Shown piece by piece: positions 46,842 through 57,686 of a stretch of DNA of 64,000 bases; the first letter of the stretch is position 1, and each line of letters begins with the position of its first letter. The stretch comes from Heterostelium album PN500 (lineage: Eukaryota; Evosea; Eumycetozoa; Acytosteliales; Acytosteliaceae). The notes under the pieces were generated by a model, which had not been told where the DNA came from, did no database searches, and saw only the letters and a list, made by a program, of their open reading frames with translations. Both the position numbers and the translations under genes were made by a program. Location: NCBI RefSeq assembly GCF_000004825.1, contig NW_008805065.1, forward strand, positions 2,046,001 to 2,110,000. The letters run 5' to 3'.

Positions 46842-47440
46842 TCTATAGCAGAGATACTAAGACAAAGAATAATAGATAGTTTCAATAGAGGTGACTCTAA
46901 AGAACAGATAGATCGAACTTTGGAGTTAGTAGAGGAACAGTATTAAATACAATCAAAAGATTCGAATAAATAGAATCTTTGAAAGATAGAGTAAGAACAG
47001 GTAGACCAAGAATATTCAGTGACAGAATCAGAAGAGCAATAGTCAGATTATTGTTAAATCGAGAATGTATGACCGTTTCACAAGTGCAACAATGTATCGA
47101 GAGAAGATTCAATAGGCTCGTTTCTATTAGACAGATTCAGAAAATAATCCATCTTAACTCGCTTAGTTTGATTCAATTGTCGACTCATCGGTGAATATAC
47201 AGTGCTTGACCAATGGAATTAGTTTCTCCACTACTTGAAATCTTTGCTTGTCCCACGTCGTATGTAAAGAAATATTTACAATGTCCAATACTACAAACTG
47301 CTTTTCTGGATCCATTGTCCAGTGACGATGTTCTTTGGCGAAAGCCAACCTTGCCTTGATTGCAGCCGGTGTCAAATCATGTTTTTTCGACATATATTCA
47401 TGTATTCACCGATGAGTCGGCAATTGAATCAAACTAAGAA
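46842..47440. mobile_element. Rearranged Tc1/mariner-like transposon relic
   Basis: Plus strand 46842-47150 encodes the N-terminal helix-turn-helix pair: LRQRIIDSFNRGDSKEQI, GVSRGTVLNTIKRFE (after a frame slip), then a stop and ESLKDRVRTGRPRIFSDRIR with the GRP-x AT-hook-like motif, and IVRLLLNRECMTVSQVQQCI. The minus strand from 47393 to 47163 encodes LTPAAIKARLAFAKEHRHWT ... HCIFTDESTIESN, the start of the DDE domain. The two halves are in opposite directions. The segment around TDES also exists inverted at 47396-47436, so it forms a foldback with about 200 bp between arms. The C-terminal two-thirds of the transposase is absent. Dead DNA transposon. Confidence 0.75.
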
Positions 47441-47780
47441 TTTAAAATACGTAGAATAAAAATTAATTTGTTAACATTAATCAATACCCTTTTTATTATT
47501 ATTCCCAGTTTGGTGACTGGTTCGACTGGTTCTGCTCATGTATACCTTTTATCTTAAAACTGTTTTATAAAACCCATTATATTAATATTTTTAGCTAGTG
47601 ACCTTCAATAGTATTAAAAACTATTTTAAAAAAATCTCCCTCTCCCTTTTGAATTATCAAAAATTTTTTTCTAGAAAAGTCACTTTGGACTCAGGCACTT
47701 TTTTTTTTTTTTACATCTATTTTCTAAACTTAATAGTTTAAATATTTAGTTAACAAATAAACCAAAGTTCACAAAACAAA
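47441..47780. other. Upstream region of array member 4
   Basis: AT-rich, with a poly-T run at about 47699-47712. No gene seen. Confidence 0.5.
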
Positions 47781-49178
47781 ATGAATAATCAAACATTCAC
47801 AAATTATAATAGAGATGAATTGAAAAAATTAAAAAAAGATCAACTACTTAAGATTTGTTTAGATAATAATATAACTGTGAAAAAAAGTAGCAACAAAACA
47901 TTAATAATAGATGATATTATCAATATCAAAGGAGAAAGAGATCGTTTACAAAAGAAATTGGTGGATGACAATCCTTCAAATCAATTTCATCGAGGTCATG
48001 TTGAATATAAACTACCAATATTGATCATCACAAAGATACTTGAGTTAACTTGGATGCAAGCGACCTCTGACCGCATCACCCTTATATCTTCATACCGACA
48101 AGCATTACAACTGACATTAATCAACAAACAATTCTTTGGTATCGTAAGTCTGATGTTCAACAATGTCAGACTTCGTTCAAAAGAAAAGTAAGTACAATAA
48201 CAATGATCATCATATCATTGTTAAACTTTCATAATTCATTGTTATTAAACATTATTTTCCTTTATTAGAAGTAGATCTTCACCTTCACTCATTGGAAAGG
48301 ATCTTAAAGATAGACTTACCAGTGTATGGTGTCCAATTAAACATATTGTTAAACTAAAAGTTGGAATACTCATTTTTGAACAGTTAATGAAACAAAACTC
48401 TGCTCATCTCACTCATATTCTATCAACTGTTGAAAAATTAAATGTTGTGCGTGAAACTAAAATCGAAAATATAAAAGAGAACTGCCTAAAAACTTTTGTA
48501 AAGATCGCCACCAATCTTCGCTCGCTCTGTCTCTATCGCGTAAAAGTGGAACCTTCACACCTGATTGTAATCTGTTCAATTAAATCACTTAGAAAGATAG
48601 ATATTTCCCACACCTTTAGTGACATACCTGATTTTCTCACAACCCTATGCAATGGTTTACCTTTCTTAGAATCGATCAAATCGGGATATTTTCATGTCAC
48701 AGATATTCCAAAGTCGTGTCGTTCAAGAATTAAAAAGATTGGAGTTAAATTGGGGGAGACCGAAGAAACCAAAACTGATGAAACCTTTGAATTTCCAAAT
48801 CTCCAAAAGCTATCCGTCTATATCTACTCCCGTCCCGTTTTCTTTAAATATTTCTCACAATCCAATATCACACATCTATCTCTATTTTTAAATAATCAAT
48901 TAGAATTCGATCAATGGATAGCAATCATCATAGAATTAAAGTGTCTGGTCACTCTCGAGGATTTAATGTATCATCGTCAATCAGATCGCTATTTTATATA
49001 CAAACTTAAATCGATTATACTACCAGCAACACTATCTCGAATCATCATTCCCTCCAACACCAATGAAGTCTTTAGAGCAAACAACTATTTGATTGATATT
49101 GGATTTCAATATTCCAGAGATCTTGATCATTCAGATATCCACATTAGAAGAATGGTTTTTAATAAATTAACAATTTAA
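47781..49178 (+). CDS. SAP + F-box-like + leucine-rich protein, array member 4
   Basis: Two exons, 47781-48187 and 48269-49178, in phase, 438 residues. The N-terminal SAP-like part (LKKLKKDQLLKICLDNNITV, SNKTLIIDDI) and charged helix (GERDRLQKKLVDDNPSNQFH) are very close to member 1 at DNA level. The F-box-like LPILIITKILELTW...LTLINKQFFGIVSLMFNNV follows. Exon 2 is more divergent than exon 1: TSVWCPIKHIVKLKVGI, LRSLCLYRVKVE, FEFPNLQKLSVY, THLSLFLNNQLEF. A strong contrast between a conserved N-terminus and a variable repeat region fits a recognition protein whose repeats contact changing targets. Confidence 0.85.
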
Positions 49179-49436
49179 TTAATACAAAGAAATAAAAATA
49201 AGTTGAAAATAATAATTTAATATATGTTTAAAATAAAAGAAATCTTATTGTGATTAATTCATTCTAAAACCCTGTAAGGTATATGTATTCTTTATTTCTC
49301 TGAAGTTATTAATAAAAACTACCAAAAATACTAGACACTTTAAAACGCCACAAATAAAATTGTGTCTATTATTTTCAAACAGACTTTTCACTAGTATTTT
49401 ATTATCTGTTTGAATTAAATGTTTAAATAGTAACAG

Positions 49437-49860
49437 AATGAATAATCAAGTTAATTGACAGTGCTAACAAAAGATCAAATCATTCTGTGAGAAAAAGTAG
49501 CAACAAAACATGATCCCCACATTGTCGGTTTTTTCATACCAACAAGCATTACAACTGAAATTAATCAACAAACAATTCTTTGGTATCATAAGTCAGATGT
49601 TCAAGAATATTAACATAGAGCAATAGAAAAGTAAGTAAGAAACAATGATTATTGTATAAACTTTAAATTTATTGTTTTTATTATACATTCCTTGACCTTT
49701 GATAATTATTATATTTAGATCAAGAATGAAGGATCTTCACCATAGACTTATTAGTACATGGTGGCCAATAAAACATATTGTTAAACTTCAAGTCTCAACT
49801 CTCGTTTTTGAAAAGTTAATGAAACAACCATCTTCTCATCTTTAATAGTGAACAGCTTAA
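49437..49860 (+). pseudogene. SAP/F-box-like family, broken member 5
   Basis: Short remnants in family order: MNNQ start, VLTKDQ, a deleted stretch, SYQQALQLKLINKQFFGIIS, the intron with GTAAGTAAG, then KDLHHRLISTWWPIKHIVKL and FEKLMKQPSSHL, after which homology stops. Several stops and deletions; dead copy. Confidence 0.85.
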
Positions 49861-50001
49861 AAAGGTTCTCGTTTGAAAAAGTAGATTAATTTTTTTTTAT
49901 TTTTTTTGGAAATTTTTTAGATCTTTTTTTCTCTTTTGTATAAAAACAAGATTTAAGACATGTAGATAATAATTAACGAAATTTCAAACATTTCATTATC
50001 A

Positions 50002-51274
50002 ATGGATGAAATTAGCAATATTAATGAAGAAAGAGATCGTGTGCAAAAGAAATTGATCGATGACAATCCTTCAAATCAATTTCATCGAGGTCATGTTGAA
50101 TACAAACTACCAGTGTTGATCATCACAAAGATACTTGAATATAGTTGGAGGATATCAACCTCTAATCACATCAATACTGCATTAGCATACGAAGAAGCAT
50201 TACAACTGACATTAATCAACAAACAATTCTTTGGTATCGTCAGGAAGATGTTCAACAATGTCGCACTCCTAGTAAAGTACGTAAAGAAACTAAGATTATC
50301 GTAAAACTTTCAAATATATTTTCACTATTACTAAAAAATTCTTTACCTATGATAACATTACCTATAGATCTTCAAGAATGGCTGTTCTTCACAATAGACT
50401 TAACAGTGTATGGTGTCCAATTAAACATATTGTTAAACTTCATGTTGGAGCTCCTATTCTTGAAAAGCTAACCAACCAACAACAATCTGTTCATCTCACT
50501 CATATGTTATCAACTGTTGAAAAACTATATATTCATTATGAAACTCATGTCGGATCTTTAACAGTGACCAGTCTCAAAAACTTTGGAACGATTGCCACCA
50601 GACTTCGCTCGATTACGCTTTTTTCAGTAACAATAGAACCTGCACACCTCGATGCAATCTGTTTAATGAAATCACTTAGAAATATAAACATTTCCATACC
50701 TTTTCTTCCAACAGCTGATTTTCTCACAACCTTGTGTAACAATTTACCATTGCTGGAATCAATCAAGTTGATAAATTTTGATGTCGCTAGCATTCCAAAG
50801 TCGTGTCGCTCGACAATAAGAAAGCTTTCAGGTATTTGCTTTCGAGAAACCGATGAAACCTTTGAATTTCCCAATCTCCAAAAGTTAACCGTCCCAGAAA
50901 TCTCCAGAAATCCCGATTGCAGCTTCTTTAAATATTTCTCACTCTCCAATATTACACATCTATCTGTTTATCTGAAAAGCAATATGGATAGATGGATACC
51001 AATCATCATACAATTAAAGTGTCTGGTCACTCTCGAAGAGTTGGAAACTCATAGTCAACAATATGATAGAAATAAAATTAACAACCAACTTAAATCAATC
51101 ATACTACCAGCAACACTATCTCGAATCATCATTAGCACGCACGAAAATTTTGAACCAATCAACTATTTGATTGATATTGGATTTCAATATTCTAGAGATG
51201 CTCTTCATTTCTCCAAATATAATTCAGCCTATTATTATAGAAAATTGTTTTTTAATAAAATAACAAATAATTAA
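50002..51274 (+). CDS. F-box-like + leucine-rich protein, array member 6
   Basis: Two exons, 50002-50276 and 50368-51274, in phase, 393 residues. The SAP-like segment is missing; the protein starts MDEISNINEERDRVQKKLID, in the charged helix, then FHRGHVEYKLPVLIITKILEYSW and LTLINKQFFGIVRKMFNNV. Exon 2: NSVWCPIKHIVKLHVGAPIL, LRSITLFSVTIEP, SLRNINIS, LPLLESIKLINFDV, FPNLQKLTVPEIS, ITHLSVYLKSNMDR, LVTLEELETHSQQ, ending NYLIDIGFQYS. Upstream sequence stays open a few codons but shows no SAP part, so the loss looks real. Confidence 0.83.
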
Positions 51275-52946
51275 TATTTTTGATTTAAATTATTTTTTTT
51301 AATTAAAATATTCCACTCACAAACTCACCCAACTTTATTATCCATTCAAATCTATCAAGTAAACTTACTTGATTGTCTTATATTTTTATTACAAACTCTT
51401 TAACCATATAAATAATAATACTATAACTATCTATCCATTATTAATAGTTTAGTTTTTTTTGCTTACAATCAATCATCGTTCAACCTACAACTCTACATCA
51501 TCCAACTAAATGCATACCAAAGCCAAAGCCAATACCAAATATAAAAAAAATACACCTATACAACCAAATAGGAATAAGAAAAAGAATCTATTCCCTTTCA
51601 ATGCCTCTCCTTTATTTTTTGTTTTCTCTTCCAAACTTGTTTAATAAGAGTACTATAAGATTGATTAATCTATAGTAATCAACAATATAAAATTAAGAAA
51701 CGAAATATTATTACTATTTTGAATATTGTTATAAACATAGTTGTTTTAACTATAGTTATTCATATTATTGATCTATTTAATACAAATATATAGATATAAA
51801 AATTAATTGAAAATATGACTGTAAATATTAATAGTTTAATATATTTTTAAATAACAAGTTAAATAGATGTAAATATAAAGGTGTAATCACAATAAACACT
51901 TTAAAAGGTGTTATATTTACAGATAGCATCTGTATAAACATCGATTTATGTTCAGAAGAAATTTTTACAAAATGAAACGTTGGTGTCATTTTTTTTTTTT
52001 TTTGACAACGTTTGTGCACAAGTCATGCGTGGTAAAAAAATTCCACTTTCCAAAACTGTTTATATGCAAACCCAAAAAAAAAAAGTTTTTTTGAAGTCAA
52101 AAGTCTTACGTGGTAAAATGATTTGTGAATTTTTCACCCAAAAAAATGATTAACCTAAAATTAATTTCTTTCATTTATGTCACAAAGTATTTATATTGAC
52201 TAATTTATGCCAATTCCATATAAATATTTTAAAAAAAATTCTCAAAAAAAGGACCCTCAATATGATTGATCTATAAGAAAACTATCTAAATCAGACCAAA
52301 AATGGAAGCATTAATTCTAGATTTTTATCAAAGAGCCTTTGGATATGACTTATAGGCCTACTCTTAATCAAAGAAGCAATGATCACACAACAAACATTCA
52401 CATATCATTAAAAAATAAACAATAAAACAACGACTGCATATCATCACTGTCACCATCAAATTTCATTCTAAACACACAACTTGATTTGTATCTCAGCCAA
52501 GCCCAAGAATGAGTGTAATCCCTTGCAATATTGTATAAGAACTGCAGTTGATTGGGGATCTCACTTCAAAACCTAATCACAAAAAAATCAAAACATTGTT
52601 TATGAAAAAAATTTTATTAACAAACCTATTGTGTCAAAGATCATCAGACACTCATTCTCAGAGTTGATGTTAACCATAATTATATCATAGACCCCACAAA
52701 TTAGGTGAAACATCACAGGCTTCTATCATCCACACTAATTCTTATTGGATTCTTGTGGTATTTTGTGTTCTCAAAAAGTATTTAAAATGTGATGATTCAG
52801 CTTTATATATCATTATTCAAATTACCCATTAAACAACAACAACAACAACGATAATTCTATATTTGTAAAATTCATATTCTGTACAAATACAATTATTTTA
52901 TATCTGTTTTATTACCTCATAAATATCTATAAATCAACTTTAAAAA
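51275..52946. other. Intergenic, nothing recognised
   Basis: About 1.7 kb. It has a poly-T run near 51988-52003, poly-A near 52071-52085, an imperfect pair of CGTGGTAAAA stretches (near 52026 and 52109), and a slightly less AT-rich block at 52300-52760. No ORF or RNA family recognised on either strand. Confidence 0.5.
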
Positions 52947-53316
52947 ATGACATTACCAGAATCTATCTCAGGTTGGTTCCAAATCTCCAACAAAGAAGAT
53001 TGATTTCATGTTTCAACTCAATGATGCCGATGAAAATCAAGTTACAGTAGTTTACTTTGGTCAACCAAATTGTATTGCTTGCGATTTGGTCAGAGATTTT
53101 ATGAGAGCCTTACCAGGTAGATACCCAAATGCCGTTTTCTTCCAAGTTCCATTTGGTTCCCCAGTTACTGTTGATTGTATGTGGGCCAATGATGTTGCAA
53201 TCTATCCATTCGTCAAGGTCTTCAAGAATTTCTCCACAGTTCAAAAATGTATGGGTTACGTTACTGGCTCTGGTACTACTATGATCGATGATTTAATCAA
53301 GACACACTACCAGTAA
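52947..53316 (+). CDS. Small thioredoxin-like protein
   Basis: The clear frame (53008-53316, 102 codons) encodes VTVVYFGQPNCIACDLVRDF with a CxxC redox pair (CIAC) at the start of the first long helix, NAVFFQVPFGSPV, and IYPFVKVFKN with the cis-proline expected after the central sheet. This is a thioredoxin fold, about 100 residues. An ATG at 52947 starts MTLPESISGWFQISNKED, which would supply the first strand-helix, but it is one base out of frame with the rest near 52995. A start at 53008 would give a domain lacking its first element. No signal peptide. Possible role: cytosolic redox protein. Confidence 0.7.
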
Positions 53317-53574
53317 TTAATAATAATAATAGACTTATCACAATCACAAATTTATAATAAAATAAACTTTAAAAACCCTTTTGACATTATATCGTTCACC
53401 ATAAATATAATATTCACAGTCTTATTTATTAATCACTAACACTTATTAGGTTTAATTTCATTGAATTGGTAGATTTAGAAAGAGGATTATTATACTCTAT
53501 TTGAAAATCTTTTAAGTTATTATAGGTTATAATAGGAAGACGTCGTGGTGACGATGGTCAATGAGATAGCACAG
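53317..53574. other. Intergenic
   Basis: AT-rich 3' flank of the thioredoxin-like gene; no gene seen. Confidence 0.5.
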
Positions 53575-53680
53575 CAATCGCAAGGCCAGACACTCCACAA
53601 GCGTACCGACTCTACGAAATCATATACATCACTCGCCAGTTCCTATCCTTCATCGCCAAGATCCACTCCACCTTTGTGTA
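53575..53680 (+). other. GC-richer coding-like relic
   Basis: A stretch of nearly 50% G+C in very AT-rich surroundings, open on the plus strand as IARPDTPQAYRLYEIIYITR, then QFLSFIAKIHSTFV and a stop. One TGA lies just upstream. No start codon or splice context is evident. It looks like a leftover exon of an old gene; family unknown. Confidence 0.35.
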
Positions 53681-53833
53681 GATTATAGTATCAAACCATC
53701 TCACGCAACTAATATTGGGTACTGTCATTAACAAATTGTTTGGAAATGAAGTTGCATTTACATTTATCATAATGTTGAAAGCATAGGTAAGTACTGTATA
53801 TGCCTTATAATACATTAATTCCCAGAACTATAT

Positions 53834-54432
53834 TCATTCTAATGAAACGTTCAAACTCATCATCGAAACACTCTCAATGAATGACAAATGTTTGTTTGGT
53901 TTATTTTTATTCGCTTCATTAGAAGCAGATATACTTTTATTGGTCGCTTCCGATATGCTTGCCTTAAGTTGTGGTGTAAAAATGCGGTTAAAGATATTTG
54001 TTTCGTCAAATCCAGAGAGACAACCTTCTGATGTAATGATAGGACTTCCTTTTTTTCTAAAGAATCCTTATCCAATGGCTTAGATGTTGTGGAATAGTTT
54101 TCTATTGGTTTATATGGTTCTTTTTTCTTAGAATTACTCTTCACTTGTTCGGTGATGGGCTTTGGTTCGTTGGTGGTAGGCTGTTTGGGTTTTGGTTCGT
54201 TGTCGGTAGATTGTTTAGGTTTGGATATTTTACAGCCACATCCCTTTCTTTTTCTATCTGTGATATATATTAATTATTATGATTATAATCATTAATGTTA
54301 ATAAAATACGTACTACACTATTTGCAAATCTGTTCTCTTACCGGTGTTATCAAAGAGTTTGTTTTGGGTTCTTTGGGTGATTCACCATTATTGTATATAT
54401 TGACGACACCGCCATTGTAATTATTGTACTCA
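53834..54432 (-). CDS. Lys/Pro-rich unknown protein, model incomplete
   Basis: Minus-strand segments. From about 54432 to 54342: YHEYNNYNGGVVNIYNNGES, then PKEPKTNSLITP and a GTAAGA donor. After a CACAG acceptor at 54258: RKRKGCGCKISKPKQSTDNE with two short repeats (KPKQSTDNEP / KPKQPTTNEP), KSNSKKKEPYKPIENYS. Beside an A7 run near 54050 the frame must slip by one to continue as GSPIITSEGCLSGFDETNIF, RIFTPQLKASISEATNKS and stop at 53834; in the unslipped frame it becomes low-quality sequence. The exon phases also do not agree. I cannot give a full model or function. Homopolymer errors are the likely cause. Confidence 0.4.
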
Positions 54433-54566
54433 TGATATGAGTTAATAAATTTTTGTATTTAATAAATGTATTTTTTAAATTAAAAATTTGATGATCAACC
54501 AACACACTTTTTTTAATAATAAATTCCTGATTTATTCAAGCAAATTTATTTATAATAGAAATTAAA

Positions 54567-57472
54567 ATGGATGAATTAGTATGTAGTACTTATAAATAAT
54601 TTAGATAGATTATATTTGTTGGTTATTTATTAATAAAGATGAATATCTTATATTACTTATCATATATTATAATAGGAATTACTTAGACAGAGGTTAGTCT
54701 CTGTTCAGAAGGAACAGACATCACAGAAGCTATCGGAGCGTAACTGCATTGAGATCATCTCAAAGATGATCGAGTTGAAGATGATCGATATGATCAATAC
54801 CAGCGGTGGCAAAGAGTTTGTCACACCGAAGCAGCTGGAGAATGAGATTCGCGATGAAATTCTCGCATCGGGTGGTCGTGTAGTGGTGAGTGACTTGCAA
54901 CCGCTGCTCAAAGTCGATCTCACATACATACAGGAGAAGGTCAATTACATCGTCTCTAGAGATAGATCGATGCAACTCTACTACGGTGAGATACTTACAC
55001 GTTACTACTTGGATTCCGTTGTCGAGGAGATTCATGAAACCCTACAGGAAGTCGGTAGATTGGATATCAACGATCTATCGCAGCGATTCAACTTGAACGT
55101 TGAAATCCTGAGTGATGCAATCAACCTCAGACTTGGTAAACTCATCCAAGGTGTATTCGACTCTGATATCCTCTACACTCAAGCACATGTAAACAGACAT
55201 AAATCAAAGGTTTGTGGATTATTTACATCTGTTACAAAGTATGTATAATTGTATAAACATAAAACATAACAATTATAATCTTTATATACTAATAACATAA
55301 TATAAACATTATATATACATTAAATAGACCAACAAATATATCAAGTCTTTGTAAACAATATCAAATGAATGAAAGATTATTCCATTGTTTGTATTATTCA
55401 TAATAATAATGATCAATCTATTTATCTATTTTATCTAACTTTAGAGTTGTTTACTTTTATATAAATTACAGCACAATTAGCGGAATTGATACAATCTAAA
55501 AGAATCAATGGTCAGATACAAGGAAAAGCATCACAAGCAGAATTTATTCCAACAATATTCTCACAAAGTCGTTCAAAGTGGATAGATTCATTCTTTACTC
55601 AAAACTCTTATATTCAATACTCGACACTTACACAACTACAAATACCAGATCCAACATCATACTTGAAGAATACCTACAAGAATGGTGTTGCTCTCTCATC
55701 TTGTTTCGTAAGTGGCTATATCATTGAGAATGTCGATTCTTTCATCACTGAGATCATTGCTAATTCTGGTTGGATGGATGTATCGGTAAGTAATCATTTA
55801 TTAACTAATAGTTGTAAATTAACTAGTTAATTAGCTAATTAATGTTATTGTTTATCTATTCTATTGTTGTTAGACATTGGTACCATCGTCATTGGGTAAT
55901 AAGGACGTCGCCATGGTAATCGATAGTTGTCCTGCGATGAAAGATAAGAATAATCGTCAGGCTATCGTGTTGAATGACTTCTTTATTGTCAGTCAATCGT
56001 TTGTCGACCGTTGTTTCGTGTTGTTGGAGAAGATGATTCAAACGAAAGTAGAGAAACAAGCGATCATTCAAGAGAGCATTGCAACCAGTAGTGGTACTAC
56101 AGCAACATCACAATCACAATCGAAACTATCAGATTCTACCGATTCCACTTCTTCAAAGTCAAGCGGTAAACAATCGGGTGGTGGTGGTGGAAAGAAATCT
56201 AAACAACAACAGATTGAAGATGAGAGACCAACCAAACAAAAAGGTGGAAAGAAAGGTGGTTCTAAAAAAGGTGGTAAGAGAACAAATGATGATAGTGATG
56301 ATGAAGATGACTTTACATCATCAAAACAACAACAACAATCAAAGAAAAAGACATCTCAAACACCAAAAGTTGATCATTTATCAGATGTAAGTAATAATAA
56401 TAACTCCATAGTTTAAAAGATGACAACTAATCTAATTTAAAATGTATTTTGTTAGATTATTCAAATTCTCACTAAATCATTTGAGAATATGGAGGAAGAG
56501 TTGATTCAAGCGTTGGCTCAATATCTTAGACCAAAGGTCAATCAGATTTGGGAGACACTGGTGAAGGAAGCCAAAGAGAAACTAGAGACAGAGACAATCA
56601 AATCGAGAAAAGGACAACAACAAGAGTTGGCCAATGCATTCAATACACTCTACCAGAATGCACTGCTTTTCAAAAAGGGTTTGGAAGATCTCGATCCGGC
56701 ATCGACCGTCCTCCATAAGCATTTGCTGAAGACCGTCTGTACAAACTTGGCCAACCTCGTAGTAGAGATCAACGGTTCCTACCACATGGTTGAAAACTGT
56801 AATTGCGATACTCCCGCTCAGAGATCCGCCGTTATCTCTCAACTTCCAACTGCCATCGCCAAGAATCTAGAGAAACTAATTAAATGTTTAACCAAAGATG
56901 TAAGTAATCTATTAAAACTACAACTTTGTTTATTTACCTATCTTATCTTGTTTAAACATTATTTATTTCTAGACTGTCAATGATTTTATGGATACTTTAG
57001 AATCGGTTTGTGAACAATCTCAAATACATTTGAAATCATTAGATAAGAAATCTGAAAAGTAAGTATTGTGTAACATACTGTGTATAGTAATCTTATTCTA
57101 ATTTAATACAATGTTTTAAATAGGAATCTGTTGGAAAGTCATCAAAAGGAATTATATGAACAATTACAAAATGATCAGGATATCGGTAATCAATTCCAAG
57201 CGATCGTTTTACTACTTTACATTAAATACAAGAAGCATTTGGTACATATTTCACCTAGATCCATTGGAACATTGGTACAGACACTCAGCCAACAAGAATT
57301 GATACCGGATCAACAACTTCTCAAAACACTCACTGAAGCGCAACAAGATGTCGTTAACTTTATCATCAACAAATCCGAGAAGAAAGAAGACGAAGAATCA
57401 CTCACCAAGAAATTAGATATTCTAAAGAATGCACTTCATGTTCCAACATCAACAACAACTACTTCCTCTTAA
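54567..57472 (+). CDS. ufl1: UFL1, E3 UFM1-protein ligase 1
   Basis: Eight exons: 54567-54578, 54676-55238, 55328-55386, 55472-55785, 55874-56386, 56456-56899, 56973-57058 and 57124-57472. All phases agree, 779 residues (human 794). Conserved UFL1 blocks: QKLSERNCIEIISKMIE, GKEFVTPKQLENEIRDE, GGRVVVSDLQPLLKVDLTYI, RLGKLIQG, then SKWIDSFFTQNSY, LPS-type VPSSLGNKD and a C-terminal helical domain with LHKHLLKTVCTNLANLV. A Gly/Lys/Ser-rich disordered region (KQSGGGGGKKSKQQQ, KKGGSKKGGKR) lies in exon 5 where animal UFL1 also has one. UFL1, with DDRGK1, attaches the ubiquitin-like UFM1 to ribosomal and ER proteins at the ER surface. The very short first exon (MDEL) is inferred from splice sites. 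Confidence 0.93.
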
Positions 57473-57686
57473 AATATTTTAAATTATAATAAATAAAAAA
57501 AGAAAGAATATAACAATGTGTTTTAATACAATTATTACTATTATTAATTACTATTATTATGCTTATTTTTACAATTATTTATTTAATAATTGTTTTAATT
57601 TAATGGTTGTTGTTATTTAAATTATATTTAACAATTATCTTAATAGATTTTTGAGTAGCAACACAATACAAACTATTTTAGTGTTT

